The notes beneath the pieces were generated by a model. The model did no database searches. It saw only the letters and a list, made by a program, of their open reading frames with translations, and was not told where the DNA came from. Shown one piece after another: positions 19,091 to 29,149 of a stretch of DNA of 64,000 nucleotides. The DNA lies in the NCBI GenBank assembly GCA_004000515.1, contig CP034537.1, forward strand, positions 2,928,001-2,992,000. The letters run 5' to 3'. Source of the stretch: Pseudomonas poae. GTDB taxonomy: Bacteria > Pseudomonadota > Gammaproteobacteria > Pseudomonadales > Pseudomonadaceae. The position numbers and the translations under genes are program-made. Each line of letters begins with the position of its first letter. Within the stretch, counting starts at the first letter, position 1.

Positions 19091-19099
19091 GGTACTCAG

Positions 19100-20385
19100 A
19101 TGAACGCGATTAATCGCCTCGCCGTCGCTATTTCCATTGCCTCGTTGTTTCCCCTCAGTGCATTTGCCGCCGACTCGAAAGGGACGGTTGAAGTTGTGCA
19201 TTGGTGGACCTCTGGCGGTGAGAAAGCGGCTGTAGATGTCCTGAAGGCCCAAGTTGAAAAGACGGCTTCACCTGGAAAGACGGTGCCGTTGCGGGCGGCG
19301 GCGGTGCCACTGCCATGACTGTGCTGAAAAGCCGTGCAGTCGCTGGCAACCCGCCTGGTGTAGCCCAGATCAAAGGTCCGGACATTCAGGAATGGGCGTC
19401 CACTGGCCTGCTCGACACCGACGTGCTCAAAGACGTCGCCAAAGAAGAAAAATGGGACTCCCTGCTCGACAAGAAAGTCTCCGATACCGTGAAGTTCGAC
19501 GGTGACTACGTCGCCGTGCCGGTCAACATCCACCGCGTGAACTGGCTGTGGATCAACCCGGAAGTCTTCAAGAAAGCCGGTATCACCAAGAACCCAACCA
19601 CCCTTCAAGAATTCTACGCAGCCGGCGACAAGCTCAAAGCTGCGGGCTTCATTCCGCTCGCCCACGGTGGCCAGCCTTGGCAGGACAGCACCGTCTTCGA
19701 AGCGGTGGTTCTGTCGGTAATGGGCGCGGATGGCTACAAGAAAGCCCTGGTCGACCTGGACAACGCCGCGCTGACTGGCCCGGAAATGGTCAAGGCGCTG
19801 ACTGAGCTGAAGAAAGTCGCGACCTACATGGACGTCGACGGCAAAGGCCAGGACTGGAACCTCGAAGCGGGCAAGGTCATCAACGGCAAGGCCGGCATGC
19901 AGATCATGGGTGACTGGGCCAAGTCCGAATGGACGGCTGCCAAGAAAGTCGCCGGCAAGGACTACGAGTGCGTAGCCTTCCCGGGCACCGACAAAGCGTT
20001 CACCTACAACATCGACTCCCTGGCGGTGTTCAAGCAGAAAGACAAAGGCACTGCGGCTGGCCAGCAGGATATTGCCAAAGTCGTGCTGGGTGAAAACTTC
20101 CAGAAAGTCTTCAGCATCAACAAAGGCTCGATCCCGGTTCGTAACGACATGCTGCATGAAATGGACAAGCTCGGCTTCGACGAGTGCGCCCAGACTGCGG
20201 CCAAGGACTTCCTGGCCGATGCCAAGACCGGCGGCCTGCAACCAAGCATGGCGCACAACATGGCCACGACCCTGGCCGTGCAAGGTGCGTTCTTTGATGT
20301 CGTGACCAACTACATCAACGACCCGAAAGCCGACCCGGCCGACACCGCCAAGAAGTTGGGCGCTGCGATCAAGTCTGCCAAGTAA
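19100..20385 (+). CDS. gtsA: Glucose/mannose ABC transporter substrate-binding protein, one frameshift
   Basis: When joined, 428 residues. The signal peptide ends at SAFA (about residues 20-24), followed by a CUT1-type sugar-binding protein ([20 protein letters not shown]). It captures glucose in the periplasm and feeds GtsBC. The frame is lost at GAAAAG (19256-19261); one extra A gives [20 protein letters not shown], the normal sequence. The block order gtsA-gtsB-gtsC-gtsD-oprB-mutarotase-hexR-zwf matches other pseudomonads. The AGE gene upstream with the same operator suggests mannose use as well. Confidence 0.92.
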
Positions 20386-20392
20386 CGGTTGA

Positions 20393-20425
20393 CCTTGTGA
20401 GGGGGACCCCTAACCCCTCACAAGG
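20393..20425 (+). other. 12-bp intercistronic stem-loop between gtsA and gtsB
   Basis: CCTTGTGAGGGG, a nine-base loop, then CCCCTCACAAGG, perfectly paired and without a T run. Such structures after a binding-protein gene stabilise its mRNA and reduce read-through, so that the binding protein exceeds the permease. Confidence 0.75.
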
Positions 20426-20465
20426 CCTGTTCCTGTAGTCCTTTTTCCCTGTATTGGATTTCCCC

Positions 20466-21374
20466 ATGAGTTCTGTTGCTGTGTTCAGCAAAGCCTCGCC
20501 GTTCGATGCACTGCAGCGCTGGCTACCCAAACTGGTGCTGGCGCCGAGCATGTTCATCGTGTTGGTGGGCTTCTACGGCTACATCCTGTGGACGTTTGTG
20601 CTGTCGTTCACCACGTCTACATTCCTGCCCAGCTACAAGTGGGCGGGCCTTGCGCAATACGCGCGGTTGTTCGACAACGACCGCTGGTGGGTTGCCAGCA
20701 AGAACCTGGCGGTGTTTGGCGGAATGTTTATCGGCATCACCCTGGTCATCGGCGTGACGCTGGCGATTTTTCTCGATCAGAAAATCCGTCGTGAAGGCTT
20801 TATCCGCACCATTTACCTGTACCCGATGGCGCTCTCGATGATCGTTACCGGTACGGCCTGGAAATGGCTGCTCAACCCGGGCATGGGCCTGGACAAACTC
20901 CTGCGGGACTGGGGCTGGGAAGGCTTCCGTCTCGACTGGCTGATCGACCCCGACCGCGTGGTCTACTGCCTGGTGATCGCTGCCGTGTGGCAGGCCTCGG
21001 GCTTCATCATGGCGATGTTCCTCGCCGGCCTGCGTGGTGTCGACCAGTCGATCATCCGTGCAGCCCAGATCGACGGCGCGAGCCTGCCGCGCATCTATTG
21101 GAGCGTGGTGCTGCCAAGCCTGCGTCCGGTGTTCTTCAGTGCGGTGATGATCCTGGCGCACATTGCGATCAAGAGCTTCGACCTGGTAGCGGCAATGACC
21201 GCCGGCGGCCCGGGCTACTCGTCCGACCTGCCCGCGATGTTCATGTACTCGTTCACCTTCAGCCGTGGCCAGATGGGCATGGGCTCGGCCAGTGCAATCC
21301 TGATGCTCGGTGCGATCCTCGCGATCATCGTGCCTTACCTCTACTCCGAGCTGAGGACCAAGCGTAATGACTAG
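20466..21374 (+). CDS. gtsB: Glucose ABC transporter permease GtsB
   Basis: A 302-residue CUT1 inner-membrane permease with about six membrane helices and the EAA-type loop that contacts the ATPase (IIRAAQIDGASLPRIYWSVVLP, about residues 196-217, given in outline). ATG at 20466 is preferred to an upstream TTG. It overlaps gtsC by eight bases, so translation is probably coupled. No frame damage is seen. Confidence 0.93.
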   Translation: MSSVAVFSKASPFDALQRWLPKLVLAPSMFIVLVGFYGYILWTFVLSFTTSTFLPSYKWAGLAQYARLFDNDRWWVASKNLAVFGGMFIGITLVIGVTLAIFLDQKIRREGFIRTIYLYPMALSMIVTGTAWKWLLNPGMGLDKLLRDWGWEGFRLDWLIDPDRVVYCLVIAAVWQASGFIMAMFLAGLRGVDQSIIRAAQIDGASLPRIYWSVVLPSLRPVFFSAVMILAHIAIKSFDLVAAMTAGGPGYSSDLPAMFMYSFTFSRGQMGMGSASAILMLGAILAIIVPYLYSELRTKRND

Positions 21375-22212
21375 TCTCGCCTCCAAACCTTCCATCAGCC
21401 TGAGCCGCATCGCGATCTACGCGGTGCTGATCTTCGCTGTGCTGCTGTACCTGGTGCCGCTGGTGGTGATGTTGCTCACCAGCTTCAAGACCCCGGAAGA
21501 CATCAGCACCGGCAACCTGCTGAGCTGGCCGACCGTGGTCACCGGCATCGGCTGGGTCAAGGCCTGGGCCACCGTGGATGGCTACTTCTGGAATTCGATC
21601 AAGATCACCGTTCCTGCCGTGCTGATCTCCACCGCCATCGGCGCATTGAACGGTTATGTGCTGTCGTTCTGGCGCTTCCGCGGTTCGCAACTGTTCTTCG
21701 GCCTGCTGTTGTTTGGCTGCTTCCTGCCGTTCCAGACCGTGCTGCTGCCGGCGTCGTTCACCCTCGGCAAGATGGGCCTGGCCAGCACCACCACCGGCCT
21801 GGTGTTTGTGCACGTGGTCTACGGGTTGGCCTTTACTACACTGTTTTTCCGTAACTACTACGTGAGCATTCCGGATGCGCTGATCAAGGCGGCACGCTTG
21901 GACGGTGCAGGTTTCTTCACCATCTTCCGTCAGATCATTCTGCCGATGTCCACACCGATCATCATGGTCTGCCTGATCTGGCAGTTCACCCAGATCTGGA
22001 ACGACTTCCTGTTCGGCGTGGTGTTCTCCAGTGGCGACTCGCAGCCCATCACGGTGGCGCTGAACAACCTGGTCAACACCAGCACCGGGGCCAAGGAATA
22101 TAACGTGGATATGGCAGCGGCGATGATCGCCGGGCTGCCGACCCTGCTGGTCTATGTGATCGCAGGCAGAGTATTTCGTGCGCGGCCTCACGGCCGGCGC
22201 GGTCAAGGGTAA
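21367..22212 (+). CDS. gtsC: Glucose ABC transporter permease GtsC, altered C terminus
   Basis: A 281-residue CUT1 permease with six membrane helices and an EAA loop (DALIKAARLDGAGFFTIFRQ, about residues 171-190). The last 15 residues read RVFRARPHGRRGQG. The next frame reads YFVRGLTAGAVKG, the C terminus I expect for this family. A single inserted base near 22168-22171 (GGCAGAGTATTTC) would explain this. The shifted frame either ends at a TGA at 22226-22228 or needs one more T before TAA at about 22211. The normal protein therefore probably ends in AVKG. Confidence 0.88.
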   Translation: MTSLASKPSISLSRIAIYAVLIFAVLLYLVPLVVMLLTSFKTPEDISTGNLLSWPTVVTGIGWVKAWATVDGYFWNSIKITVPAVLISTAIGALNGYVLSFWRFRGSQLFFGLLLFGCFLPFQTVLLPASFTLGKMGLASTTTGLVFVHVVYGLAFTTLFFRNYYVSIPDALIKAARLDGAGFFTIFRQIILPMSTPIIMVCLIWQFTQIWNDFLFGVVFSSGDSQPITVALNNLVNTSTGAKEYNVDMAAAMIAGLPTLLVYVIAGRVFRARPHGRRGQG

Positions 22213-22214
22213 TC

Positions 22215-23375
22215 ATGGCTACGCTTGAACTTCGCAATGTAAACAAGACCTATGGCGCCGGCCTGCCCGACACCTTGAAGAACATCGAACTGTCGATCAA
22301 AGAGGGCGAGTTCCTGATCCTGGTCGGCCCTTCGGGTTGCGGCAAATCCACGCTGATGAACTGCATCGCCGGCCTTGAGACCATCACCGGCGGCGCAATC
22401 ATGATCGGCGACCAGGACGTGAGCGGCATGAGCCCCAAGGATCGCGACATCGCCATGGTGTTCCAGTCCTACGCGTTGTACCCGACCATGAGCGTGCGCG
22501 AGAACATCGAGTTCGGCCTCAAGATCCGCAAGATGCCCCAGGCTGATATCGACGCCGAAGTGGCGCGCGTGGCCAAGCTGCTGCAGATCGAGCACTTGCT
22601 TAATCGCAAGCCGGGCCAGCTCTCCGGTGGTCAGCAACAACGTGTGGCCATGGGCCGTGCGCTGGCGCGTCGGCCGAAGATCTACCTGTTCGACGAACCG
22701 CTGTCCAACCTCGACGCCAAGTTGCGCGTCGAGATGCGTACCGAAATGAAGCTGATGCACCAGCGCCTCAAGACCACTACGGTCTACGTGACCCACGACC
22801 AGATCGAAGCAATGACCCTGGGCGACAAGGTTGCGGTGATGAAGGACGGCATCATCCAGCAGTTCGGCACGCCCAAAGACATCTACAACAACCCGGCCAA
22901 CCAGTTCGTGGCGAGCTTTATCGGTTCGCCGCCGATGAACTTCGTGCCCCTGCGCCTGCAGCGCAAGGACGGACGTCTGGTGGCACTGCTCGACAGCGGG
23001 CAAGCGCGTTGCGAGCTGGCGCTGAACGTGACGGATGCCGGCCTGGAAGACCGCGACGTGATCCTTGGCCTGCGCCCGGAGCAGATCATGTTGACGGCGG
23101 GCGAGGGCGACAGTGCGTCGAGCATTCGTGCCGAGGTGCAGGTCACCGAGCCGACCGGCCCGGACACCCTGGTGTTTGTGCAACTCAATGACACCAAGGT
23201 CTGCTGCCGCTTGGCACCCGACGTGGCACCGCAGGTGGGCGAGACGCTGACCCTGCAATTCGACCCCTCCAAGGTTTTGCTGTTCGACGCCAATACCGGC
23301 GAGCGTCTGGGCACTGCTTCTTCATTGCCTGCACAGGGGCATGCCGACAATGTGGCCCAATTCAAAGGCCGCTGA
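22215..23375 (+). CDS. gtsD: Sugar ABC transporter ATP-binding protein GtsD (UgpC/MalK type)
   Basis: A 386-residue ATPase that powers GtsBC import. Walker A is GPSGCGKST (about residues 37-45), the ABC signature LSGGQQQR (about 135-142) and Walker B KIYLFDEP (about 155-162). The C-terminal TOBE/OB regulatory domain typical of CUT1 transporters follows from about residue 235. It starts two bases after the annotated gtsC stop. The ATPase of this type can be shared by other sugar systems. Confidence 0.94.
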   Translation: MATLELRNVNKTYGAGLPDTLKNIELSIKEGEFLILVGPSGCGKSTLMNCIAGLETITGGAIMIGDQDVSGMSPKDRDIAMVFQSYALYPTMSVRENIEFGLKIRKMPQADIDAEVARVAKLLQIEHLLNRKPGQLSGGQQQRVAMGRALARRPKIYLFDEPLSNLDAKLRVEMRTEMKLMHQRLKTTTVYVTHDQIEAMTLGDKVAVMKDGIIQQFGTPKDIYNNPANQFVASFIGSPPMNFVPLRLQRKDGRLVALLDSGQARCELALNVTDAGLEDRDVILGLRPEQIMLTAGEGDSASSIRAEVQVTEPTGPDTLVFVQLNDTKVCCRLAPDVAPQVGETLTLQFDPSKVLLFDANTGERLGTASSLPAQGHADNVAQFKGR

Positions 23376-23433
23376 AGTAGATAAGTTGTTGTTTTAGATA
23401 AAAAAAGTAAACCGCGTTAGATAAAAACAGTTT

Positions 23434-23446
23434 AATAACAATAAAG
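23434..23446 (+). promoter_or_regulatory. A-rich Hfq/Crc-type motif before oprB
   Basis: AATAACAATAAAG, about 15 bases before the oprB ATG and next to the GAGG ribosome site. Upstream, the 23376-23430 stretch is AT-rich with the repeated TTAGATAAAAA. Confidence 0.5.
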
Positions 23447-23460
23447 ACGAGGATGTAGGG

Positions 23461-24805
23461 ATGAAAAGCAACACAACAACACCCGGCTGATCTGCCAACT
23501 GTCAGCAGCAGCAGCCTTGTACTGTCCGCCAATGCGATGGCGGACGATGCATTCAGCGCCGATTCCAAGTGGATGACCGGCGATTGGGGCGGCGAGCGTA
23601 CCAAGCTGATCGAGCAAGGTATCGACATCAAGGCGGACTACGTCGGCGAAGTCGGTGGCAACCTGCACGGTGGCTACAACAACGACAAAACTGCCCGTTA
23701 CGCTGACCAGTTCGGTCTGGGCGTAGCACTGGACCTGCAAAAGCTGTGGGGCTGGGATAACACCCAGGCCAAGATCCAACTGACCAACCGTAATGGCGCG
23801 AACATCTCCAATGACCGCATTGGCGACCCGCGTGCCGGCACCTTGAGTTCGTCTCAAGAAGTCGATGGCCGTGGCCACATGGTGCGTCTGACCCAGTTCT
23901 GGATCCAGCACCAGATGTTCGACAACAAGCTGGATGTGAAACTCGGTTACTTCGGTGAAGGCGAAGACTTCAACACCTTCCCGTGCGACTTCCAGAACCT
24001 GTCGTTCTGCGGTTCCCAAGTGGGTAACTACGTGAACACCTGGTACAACTGGCCCGTCAGCCAGGCGGCCATCCGCGTGAAGTACAACATCACGCCTGAG
24101 CTGTATGCGCAAATCGGTGCCTACAACCAGAACCCATCGCAGCTGGAGCACGGCAACGGCTTCAAGCTCAGCGGCAGCGGCACCAAGGGCACCGTGATTC
24201 CGGTGGAATTGGTCTGGTCGCCGAAGGTCAATGGCCTGCCGGGTGAATACCGTGTGGGTTACTACAAGAGCACCGCCGATGCTGCCGACGTACGTGAAGA
24301 CGTCAACGGCGGTGACGCTGGCACCACCGGCGCGGCCTACCGTGTTCGCAGCAGCAAGACCGGCTACTGGGGTGTGCTGCAACAACAACTCACCACTCAC
24401 AATGGCGACGCTTCCCGCGGCCTGAACATCGCAGCCAACGTGACCTTCCACGACAAGGACACTAACCTCGTCGACAACTACCAGTCGGTCATGCTGGTGT
24501 ACAAAGGCCCGTTCGACGCGCGTACCAAGGATGACGTGGGTATCGGCATCGCCCGTATTCACGCCAACAGTGACGTGAAGAAAAACGCCGAGTTGATCAA
24601 TGCCGCTGGTGGTTTCACCGATTACGACCAATCGGGTTTCGCACCCCTGCGCAACACCGAGTACAACGTCGAAATCAACTACGGTTTCCACGTCACCAAC
24701 TGGCTGACCGTGCGTCCCAACCTGCAATACGTCGCCAACCCAGGCGGCGTGAAAGAAGTCGACAACGCGTTGGTAGCGGGCCTGAAAATTCAGTCTACGT
24801 TCTAA
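23461..24805 (+). CDS. oprB: Carbohydrate porin OprB, two frameshifts in the signal peptide
   Basis: A 16-strand beta-barrel outer-membrane porin for glucose and other sugars; about 448 residues when repaired. The mature protein begins after a signal ending ANAMA with DDAFSADSKWMTGDWGGERT (about residues 27-46) and ends in SFxxQSTF-like LKIQSTF with terminal Phe. The signal sequence is scattered over three frames. One lost A at ATGAAAAGC (23461-23469) and one lost G at CCTTGTACTG (about 23515-23524) account for it; both repairs give MKKQHNNTRLICQLSAAAA. It belongs to the gts operon by position. Confidence 0.9.
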
Positions 24806-24843
24806 CGCTGTTGCGATAAGCTCCTTCTCTCTGTGCGCATTTT

Positions 24844-24874
24844 GCGGGTAGCCATGGCTATCCGCTTTTTTTTT
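24844..24874 (+). terminator. Rho-independent terminator after oprB
   Basis: GCGGGTAGCC and GGCTATCCGC arms around CATGG, then nine T. It lies 39 bases after oprB. Confidence 0.85.
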
Positions 24875-24895
24875 GGGGAAGGGGAGCACATCTCC

Positions 24896-24935
24896 CTGTG
24901 GGAGCTGGCTTGCCTGCGATCCAGGAGCTCCCACA
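24896..24935. repeat. REP element, GTGGGAGCTGGCTTGCC family
   Basis: CTGTGGGAGCT...AGCTCCCACA. The core GGCTTGCCTGCGAT is that of the main family, but the second arm is shortened. Confidence 0.7.
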
Positions 24936-24957
24936 AAGACATTCAGGACTGTGGCAA

Positions 24958-25801
24958 ATGCATGAGCAACCGCTGCAACGCTTTTTCAAATCCCTGCGCG
25001 AACGACCGGTGTTTGCGTGGGAGCGTTTTCAGATGCGTGATGTGTTGGTGATCGACCATCCACTGTGCCAGGCGGTGTTCAGTCGCCAGGGCGCGCAACT
25101 GCTGCACTTTCAGCCCACGGGGCAAAAACCCTGGTTGTGGTGCGCGGCCAAGTGGCCACAGGTCGGTGCCATTCGTGGTGGCGTGCCGGTGTGCTGGCCG
25201 TGGTATGGCCGTCATCCCAGCGAAAACGCCTGGCCGTCCCACGGTTGGGCGCGCCTGATCGACTGGAAACTGCTCGACAGCAGCACCGACGACGACGGCG
25301 TGCGCCTGCACTGGCAATTGCAGCTGTGCGACTGGCAGGTCGACCTGCACGCGCACCTGGGCGAAACCCTGGAACTGCGCCTGAGCACCGAGCATCAGGA
25401 TGAACTGCCGTGTCAGCTGAGCCATGCGTTGCATGCTTATTGGCGTATTGGTCATGTTGATGAGATAGCGCTGTCTGGGCTCGACGGGGCGCAAGGTTAT
25501 GACCAGCTCAGTCGCCAAACCTGTCAGCAGGAAGGCGAGCTACGGGTGGACGGTGGCTGCCAGCGGGTGTTCCAGCATGACGGCGAATTGCAGCTCAAGG
25601 ATCACGCCTGGCAACGCGAACTGTGCATCGACACCGGCGACAGCGCCGACACCGTGGTGTGGCATCCGGGCAGCCGGCCGCTGTTGGGGGTGAGCTTCAA
25701 CGAGGCATCGGGGTTTGTGTGTGGAATCGGCGATGGCCGGGGCGAGCCTGGCGCCGGGGGAGAGGGCGCATTTGAGTCTGCAGGCTCGGGCAGGGGTTTA
25801 G
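24958..25801 (+). CDS. D-hexose-6-phosphate mutarotase (aldose 1-epimerase family), one frameshift
   Basis: A cytosolic enzyme interconverting alpha and beta anomers of glucose-6-phosphate; 281 residues when repaired. Family motifs seen are [10 protein letters not shown] (the His is catalytic), [11 protein letters not shown] and VWHPG. Near the 3' end the frame shifts in the alternating TG tract at about 25714-25723. Adding TG gives [21 protein letters not shown] and the stop at 25799-25801; the uncorrected frame runs on to 25818 with unlike sequence. ATG at 24958 gives [12 protein letters not shown]. It sits between oprB and hexR as in P. putida. Confidence 0.85.
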
Positions 25802-25815
25802 CGGTGATGCTGATG

Positions 25816-25876
25816 TAGGCAAGCCAGCTCCCACATTTGGAATGCATCCCCCTGTGGGAGCTGGCTTGCCTGCGAT
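25816..25876. repeat. REP pair, outward orientation
   Basis: GTAGGCAAGCCAGCTCCCAC followed after about 17 bases by GTGGGAGCTGGCTTGCCTGC. Here the two units point away from each other, the reverse of most copies. It lies between the convergent mutarotase and hexR genes. Confidence 0.75.
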
Positions 25877-25904
25877 AGGGTCGGTACTGCGGGGGAGATG
25901 CCTG

Positions 25905-26773
25905 CTAGTTAAACTCATCCCCACCGGATACCGGCTGTCATTCAAGCTCTCTTTGATCTTGCGCAAATGCGGCTGGAAATCCACCCCGCGACGCAAGGTC
26001 ATGCCGGTTGCCAGTACATCCAGCACCGTCAACTGGATGATCCGCGAGGTCATCGGCATATAGATGTCGGTGTCTTCCGGCAATGGAATGTTCAGGCTTA
26101 CGGTACTGGCCTTGGCCAACGGCGAGTTCTCAGCCGTCACGCCCAGCACCGAGGCACCGTTGCTGCGGGCGATACGCGCCACTTCCACCAGCTCACGGGT
26201 ACGCCCGGTGTAGGAAATGATCACGAACAACTCACCCGTGTGGGCCACCGAGGCGATCATGCGCTGCATCAGCACGTCGGCATGGGCGGTAACGGCCAGG
26301 TTGAAACGGAAGAACTTGTGCAGTGCGTCCATCGCCACCGGTGCCGAAGCACCCAGGCCGAAGAAGTGGATCTGCCGCGCCTGGATCAACAGGTCCACGG
26401 CCTTGCTGATCAGGGCCGGATCCAGGGCCTGGCAGGCGCTGTCCAGGGACGCGATGGCGCTGCCAAAGATCTTCTGGGTGTAGGCCTCGGGGTTATCATC
26501 GGCTTCCACGGCGCGGCTGACGTACGCCGCGCCACTGGCCAGGCTTTGCGCTAGCTGCAATTTCAGTTCAGGGTAACCGCTGACGCCGAACGAACGGCAG
26601 AAACGGTTGACCGTCGGTTCACTGACCGAGGCGGCTTGGGCGAGGGCGGCGATAGAGAAGCGGGTCGCCTGCTGTGGGTTGAGCAGGATGACCTCGGCGA
26701 CTTTTTTCTCGGCCTTGTTCAATTCTTCGAGGCGGTTCTGGATCTGTTCCAGAAGATTTCGCACGCGGTCCAT
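25905..26773 (-). CDS. hexR: RpiR-family repressor HexR, C-terminal frameshift
   Basis: HexR represses zwf-pgl-eda and other central sugar genes and is released by KDPG. An N-terminal RpiR HTH (about 1-77, [19 protein letters not shown]) is followed by a SIS sugar-phosphate domain (about 120-250, [14 protein letters not shown] and ISYTGRTRE). The frame is shifted at the CCCC of 25917-25921: one more G on the gene strand gives RYPVGDEFN and a stop at 25905-25907, making 289 residues, the usual length. The uncorrected frame continues through the REP repeat to 25697. It is divergent from zwf. Confidence 0.93.
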
Positions 26774-26900
26774 TCAGTCTTTCCTTCGGGCGACGATGCA
26801 AATAGGGGTGGCAACCAATCGACCAGTGGTCTTTTGCGGTGGCCTATCCTACTGAGGGTAGCTGAACACCACCACTCGGAATGCGTATTTCGGGAAAATG

Positions 26901-26918
26901 TTGTGGTTATTACTACAT
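26901..26918. promoter_or_regulatory. Predicted HexR operator of zwf
   Basis: TTGTGGTTATTACTACAT is an imperfect palindrome (TGTGGT/ACTACA) close to the known HexR site TTGT-N7/8-ACAA. It lies 65 bases before zwf and 127 bases before the hexR start, in the divergent promoter region. Confidence 0.7.
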
Positions 26919-26982
26919 TTTTCCTTGAGTGATGCCTTGAAAAAAGGTATTTGTAGCTTAACTTGATAAAAGAACAAACATC

Positions 26983-28449
26983 ATGCCTTCGATAACCGTA
27001 GAACCCTGCACCTTTGCCCTGTTTGGCGCCTTGGGTGATCTGGCGCTGCGCAAGTTATTTCCTGCCCTCTATCAACTCGATGGCGCCGGGCTTCTGCACG
27101 ACGACACCCGTATCCTGGCCCTGGCCCGTGAGGCCGGTTCCGCGCAGGAGCACGTGGCCCATATCGAAAAAGAGTTGCGCAAGTACGTCGGCAAAGAGCT
27201 GGACGAAGCCATTGCCCAGCGCTTCCTGGCTCGTTTGACCTACGTACACGTCGATTTCAAAAATGCTGACGACTATGCCGCCCTGGCGGAAATTGCCGGT
27301 ACTGCACCGACCCTGATCGCCTACTTTGCTACACCGGCTGCGGTGTATGGGGCGATTTGCGAGAACCTGGCGAAGGTTGGCCTGGCGGAAAACACCCGCG
27401 TCGTGCTGGAAAAACCCATCGGCTCGGACCTGGAGTCCTCGCGCAAGGTCAACGACGCCGTGGCGCAGTTCTTCCCGGAGAACCGTACCTATCGCATCGA
27501 CCACTACCTGGGCAAAGAAACCGTCCAGAACCTGATCGCCCTGCGTTTTGCCAACAGCCTGTTCGAAACCCAGTGGAACCAGCATTACATTTCCCACGTG
27601 GAAATCACCGTGGCCGAGCAGGTCGGGATCGAAGGCCGTTGGGGCTATTTCGACAAGGCCGGTCAGCTGCGGGACATGATCCAGAATCACCTGCTGCAAC
27701 TGCTTTGCCTGATCGCCATGGACCCGCCGGCCGACCTGTCCGCCGACAGCATCCGCGACGAGAAGGTCAAGGTGCTCAAGGCTCTGGCGCCGATCAGCCC
27801 GGAAGGCCTGACTACCCAGGTGGTGCGCGGCCAGTACATCGCCGGCTACAGCGCGGGTAAAGCCGTGCCGGGTTACCTGGAAGAAGACAACTCCAACACC
27901 CAGAGCGACACCGAGACCTTCGTCGCCCTGCGTGCCGATATCCGCAACTGGCGTTGGGCCGGGGTGCCGTTCTACCTGCGCACCGGCAAGCGCATGCCGC
28001 AAAAGCTGTCGCAGATCGTCATCCACTTCAAGGAACCGTCCCACTACATCTTCGCTCCCGAGCAGCGCTTGCAGATCAGCAACAAACTGATCATCCGCCT
28101 GCAGCCGGACGAAGGTATTTCCTTGCGCGTGATGACCAAGGAGCAGGGCCTGGACAAGGGCATGCAACTGCGCAGCGGTCCGCTGCAACTGAATTTTTCC
28201 GACACCTATCGCAGCGCGCGGATTCCCGATGCGTACGAGCGGTTGTTGTTGGAAGTGATGCGCGGCAATCAGAACCTGTTTGTGCGTAAAGATGAAATCG
28301 AAGCCGCGTGGAAATGGTGTGACCAGTTGATCGCCGGGTGGAAAAAATCCGGTGATGCACCTAAGCCGTATGCGGCGGGTTCCTGGGGGCCGATGAGCTC
28401 CATTGCACTGATCACGCGGGATGGGAGGTCGTGGTATGGCGATATCTGA
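26983..28449 (+). CDS. zwf: Glucose-6-phosphate 1-dehydrogenase Zwf
   Basis: A 488-residue enzyme oxidising glucose-6-phosphate to 6-phosphogluconolactone with NAD(P)+, the first step of the Entner-Doudoroff route. The N-terminal dinucleotide motif is [20 protein letters not shown] (about 12-31), and the active-site motif [13 protein letters not shown] is at about 170-182. The bases before the ATG (AAAAGAACAAACATC) contain no Shine-Dalgarno sequence but an A-rich tract, which is unusual. It is first in the zwf-pgl-eda operon under a HexR site. Confidence 0.96.
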   Translation: MPSITVEPCTFALFGALGDLALRKLFPALYQLDGAGLLHDDTRILALAREAGSAQEHVAHIEKELRKYVGKELDEAIAQRFLARLTYVHVDFKNADDYAALAEIAGTAPTLIAYFATPAAVYGAICENLAKVGLAENTRVVLEKPIGSDLESSRKVNDAVAQFFPENRTYRIDHYLGKETVQNLIALRFANSLFETQWNQHYISHVEITVAEQVGIEGRWGYFDKAGQLRDMIQNHLLQLLCLIAMDPPADLSADSIRDEKVKVLKALAPISPEGLTTQVVRGQYIAGYSAGKAVPGYLEEDNSNTQSDTETFVALRADIRNWRWAGVPFYLRTGKRMPQKLSQIVIHFKEPSHYIFAPEQRLQISNKLIIRLQPDEGISLRVMTKEQGLDKGMQLRSGPLQLNFSDTYRSARIPDAYERLLLEVMRGNQNLFVRKDEIEAAWKWCDQLIAGWKKSGDAPKPYAAGSWGPMSSIALITRDGRSWYGDI

Positions 28450-29149
28450 TTTGAAACTGCCTCAGGGCGTAACACCCCATGAGTACCGCACGCCGGTGCT
28501 GCTGGCCGAAGGCTTGGCCAATGACGTGGCCGAGCAACTGCGCACAGCCATCAGCGCCCGTGGCGAGGCGACGTTGGTGGTGTCCGGTGGCCGCAGCCCC
28601 GTGGCATTTTTCCAGAACCTGGCCAAGCAAGGCCTGGACTGGTCCAAGGTGACCATTACCCTGGCCGACGAACGCTGGGTGCCGGTGGAGCACGCCGATA
28701 GCAATGCTGGCCTGTTGAAGCAGCACTTGCTGCAAGGCCCGGCAGCCAAGGCAAAGTTCCTCAGCCTGTACAGCGCCGCCGCCAACCTTGAAGAGGCGGC
28801 CGAGCAGGCTGATCGCTTGCTCGCGGAATTGCCGACGATTGATGTGCTGGTGCTGGGCATGGGCGATGACGGTCACACCGCATCGCTGTTCCCCAACAGC
28901 CCAAACCTGACCGAAGCTTTGCAGCCCGACGGTACCCGCCGTTGCTGGCCGATGCTGGCGCCGACCGTGCCGCACCAGCGCCTGACCATGAGTCGCGCGC
29001 TGTTGGCCTCGGCGAACTACACCGCACTGTCGATTTCCGGCAGTTCGAAATTGACCACCTTGAGCGCCGCGCTGGCCAGTGACGACGTCTCTGCCATGCC
29101 GATTCGCGCGTTTTTGCAACCTACATTAGAGATTTACTGGTGCCCATGA
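28436..29149 (+). CDS. pgl: 6-phosphogluconolactonase
   Basis: A 237-residue enzyme hydrolysing 6-phosphogluconolactone to 6-phosphogluconate. Motifs are [10 protein letters not shown] (about 44-53), LADERWVP (about 75-82) and [13 protein letters not shown] (about 141-153), which form the active site of the family. The start at 28436 overlaps the zwf end by 14 bases, and its stop overlaps the eda start as ATGA, pointing to translational coupling. Confidence 0.94.
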   Translation: MAISDLKLPQGVTPHEYRTPVLLAEGLANDVAEQLRTAISARGEATLVVSGGRSPVAFFQNLAKQGLDWSKVTITLADERWVPVEHADSNAGLLKQHLLQGPAAKAKFLSLYSAAANLEEAAEQADRLLAELPTIDVLVLGMGDDGHTASLFPNSPNLTEALQPDGTRRCWPMLAPTVPHQRLTMSRALLASANYTALSISGSSKLTTLSAALASDDVSAMPIRAFLQPTLEIYWCP

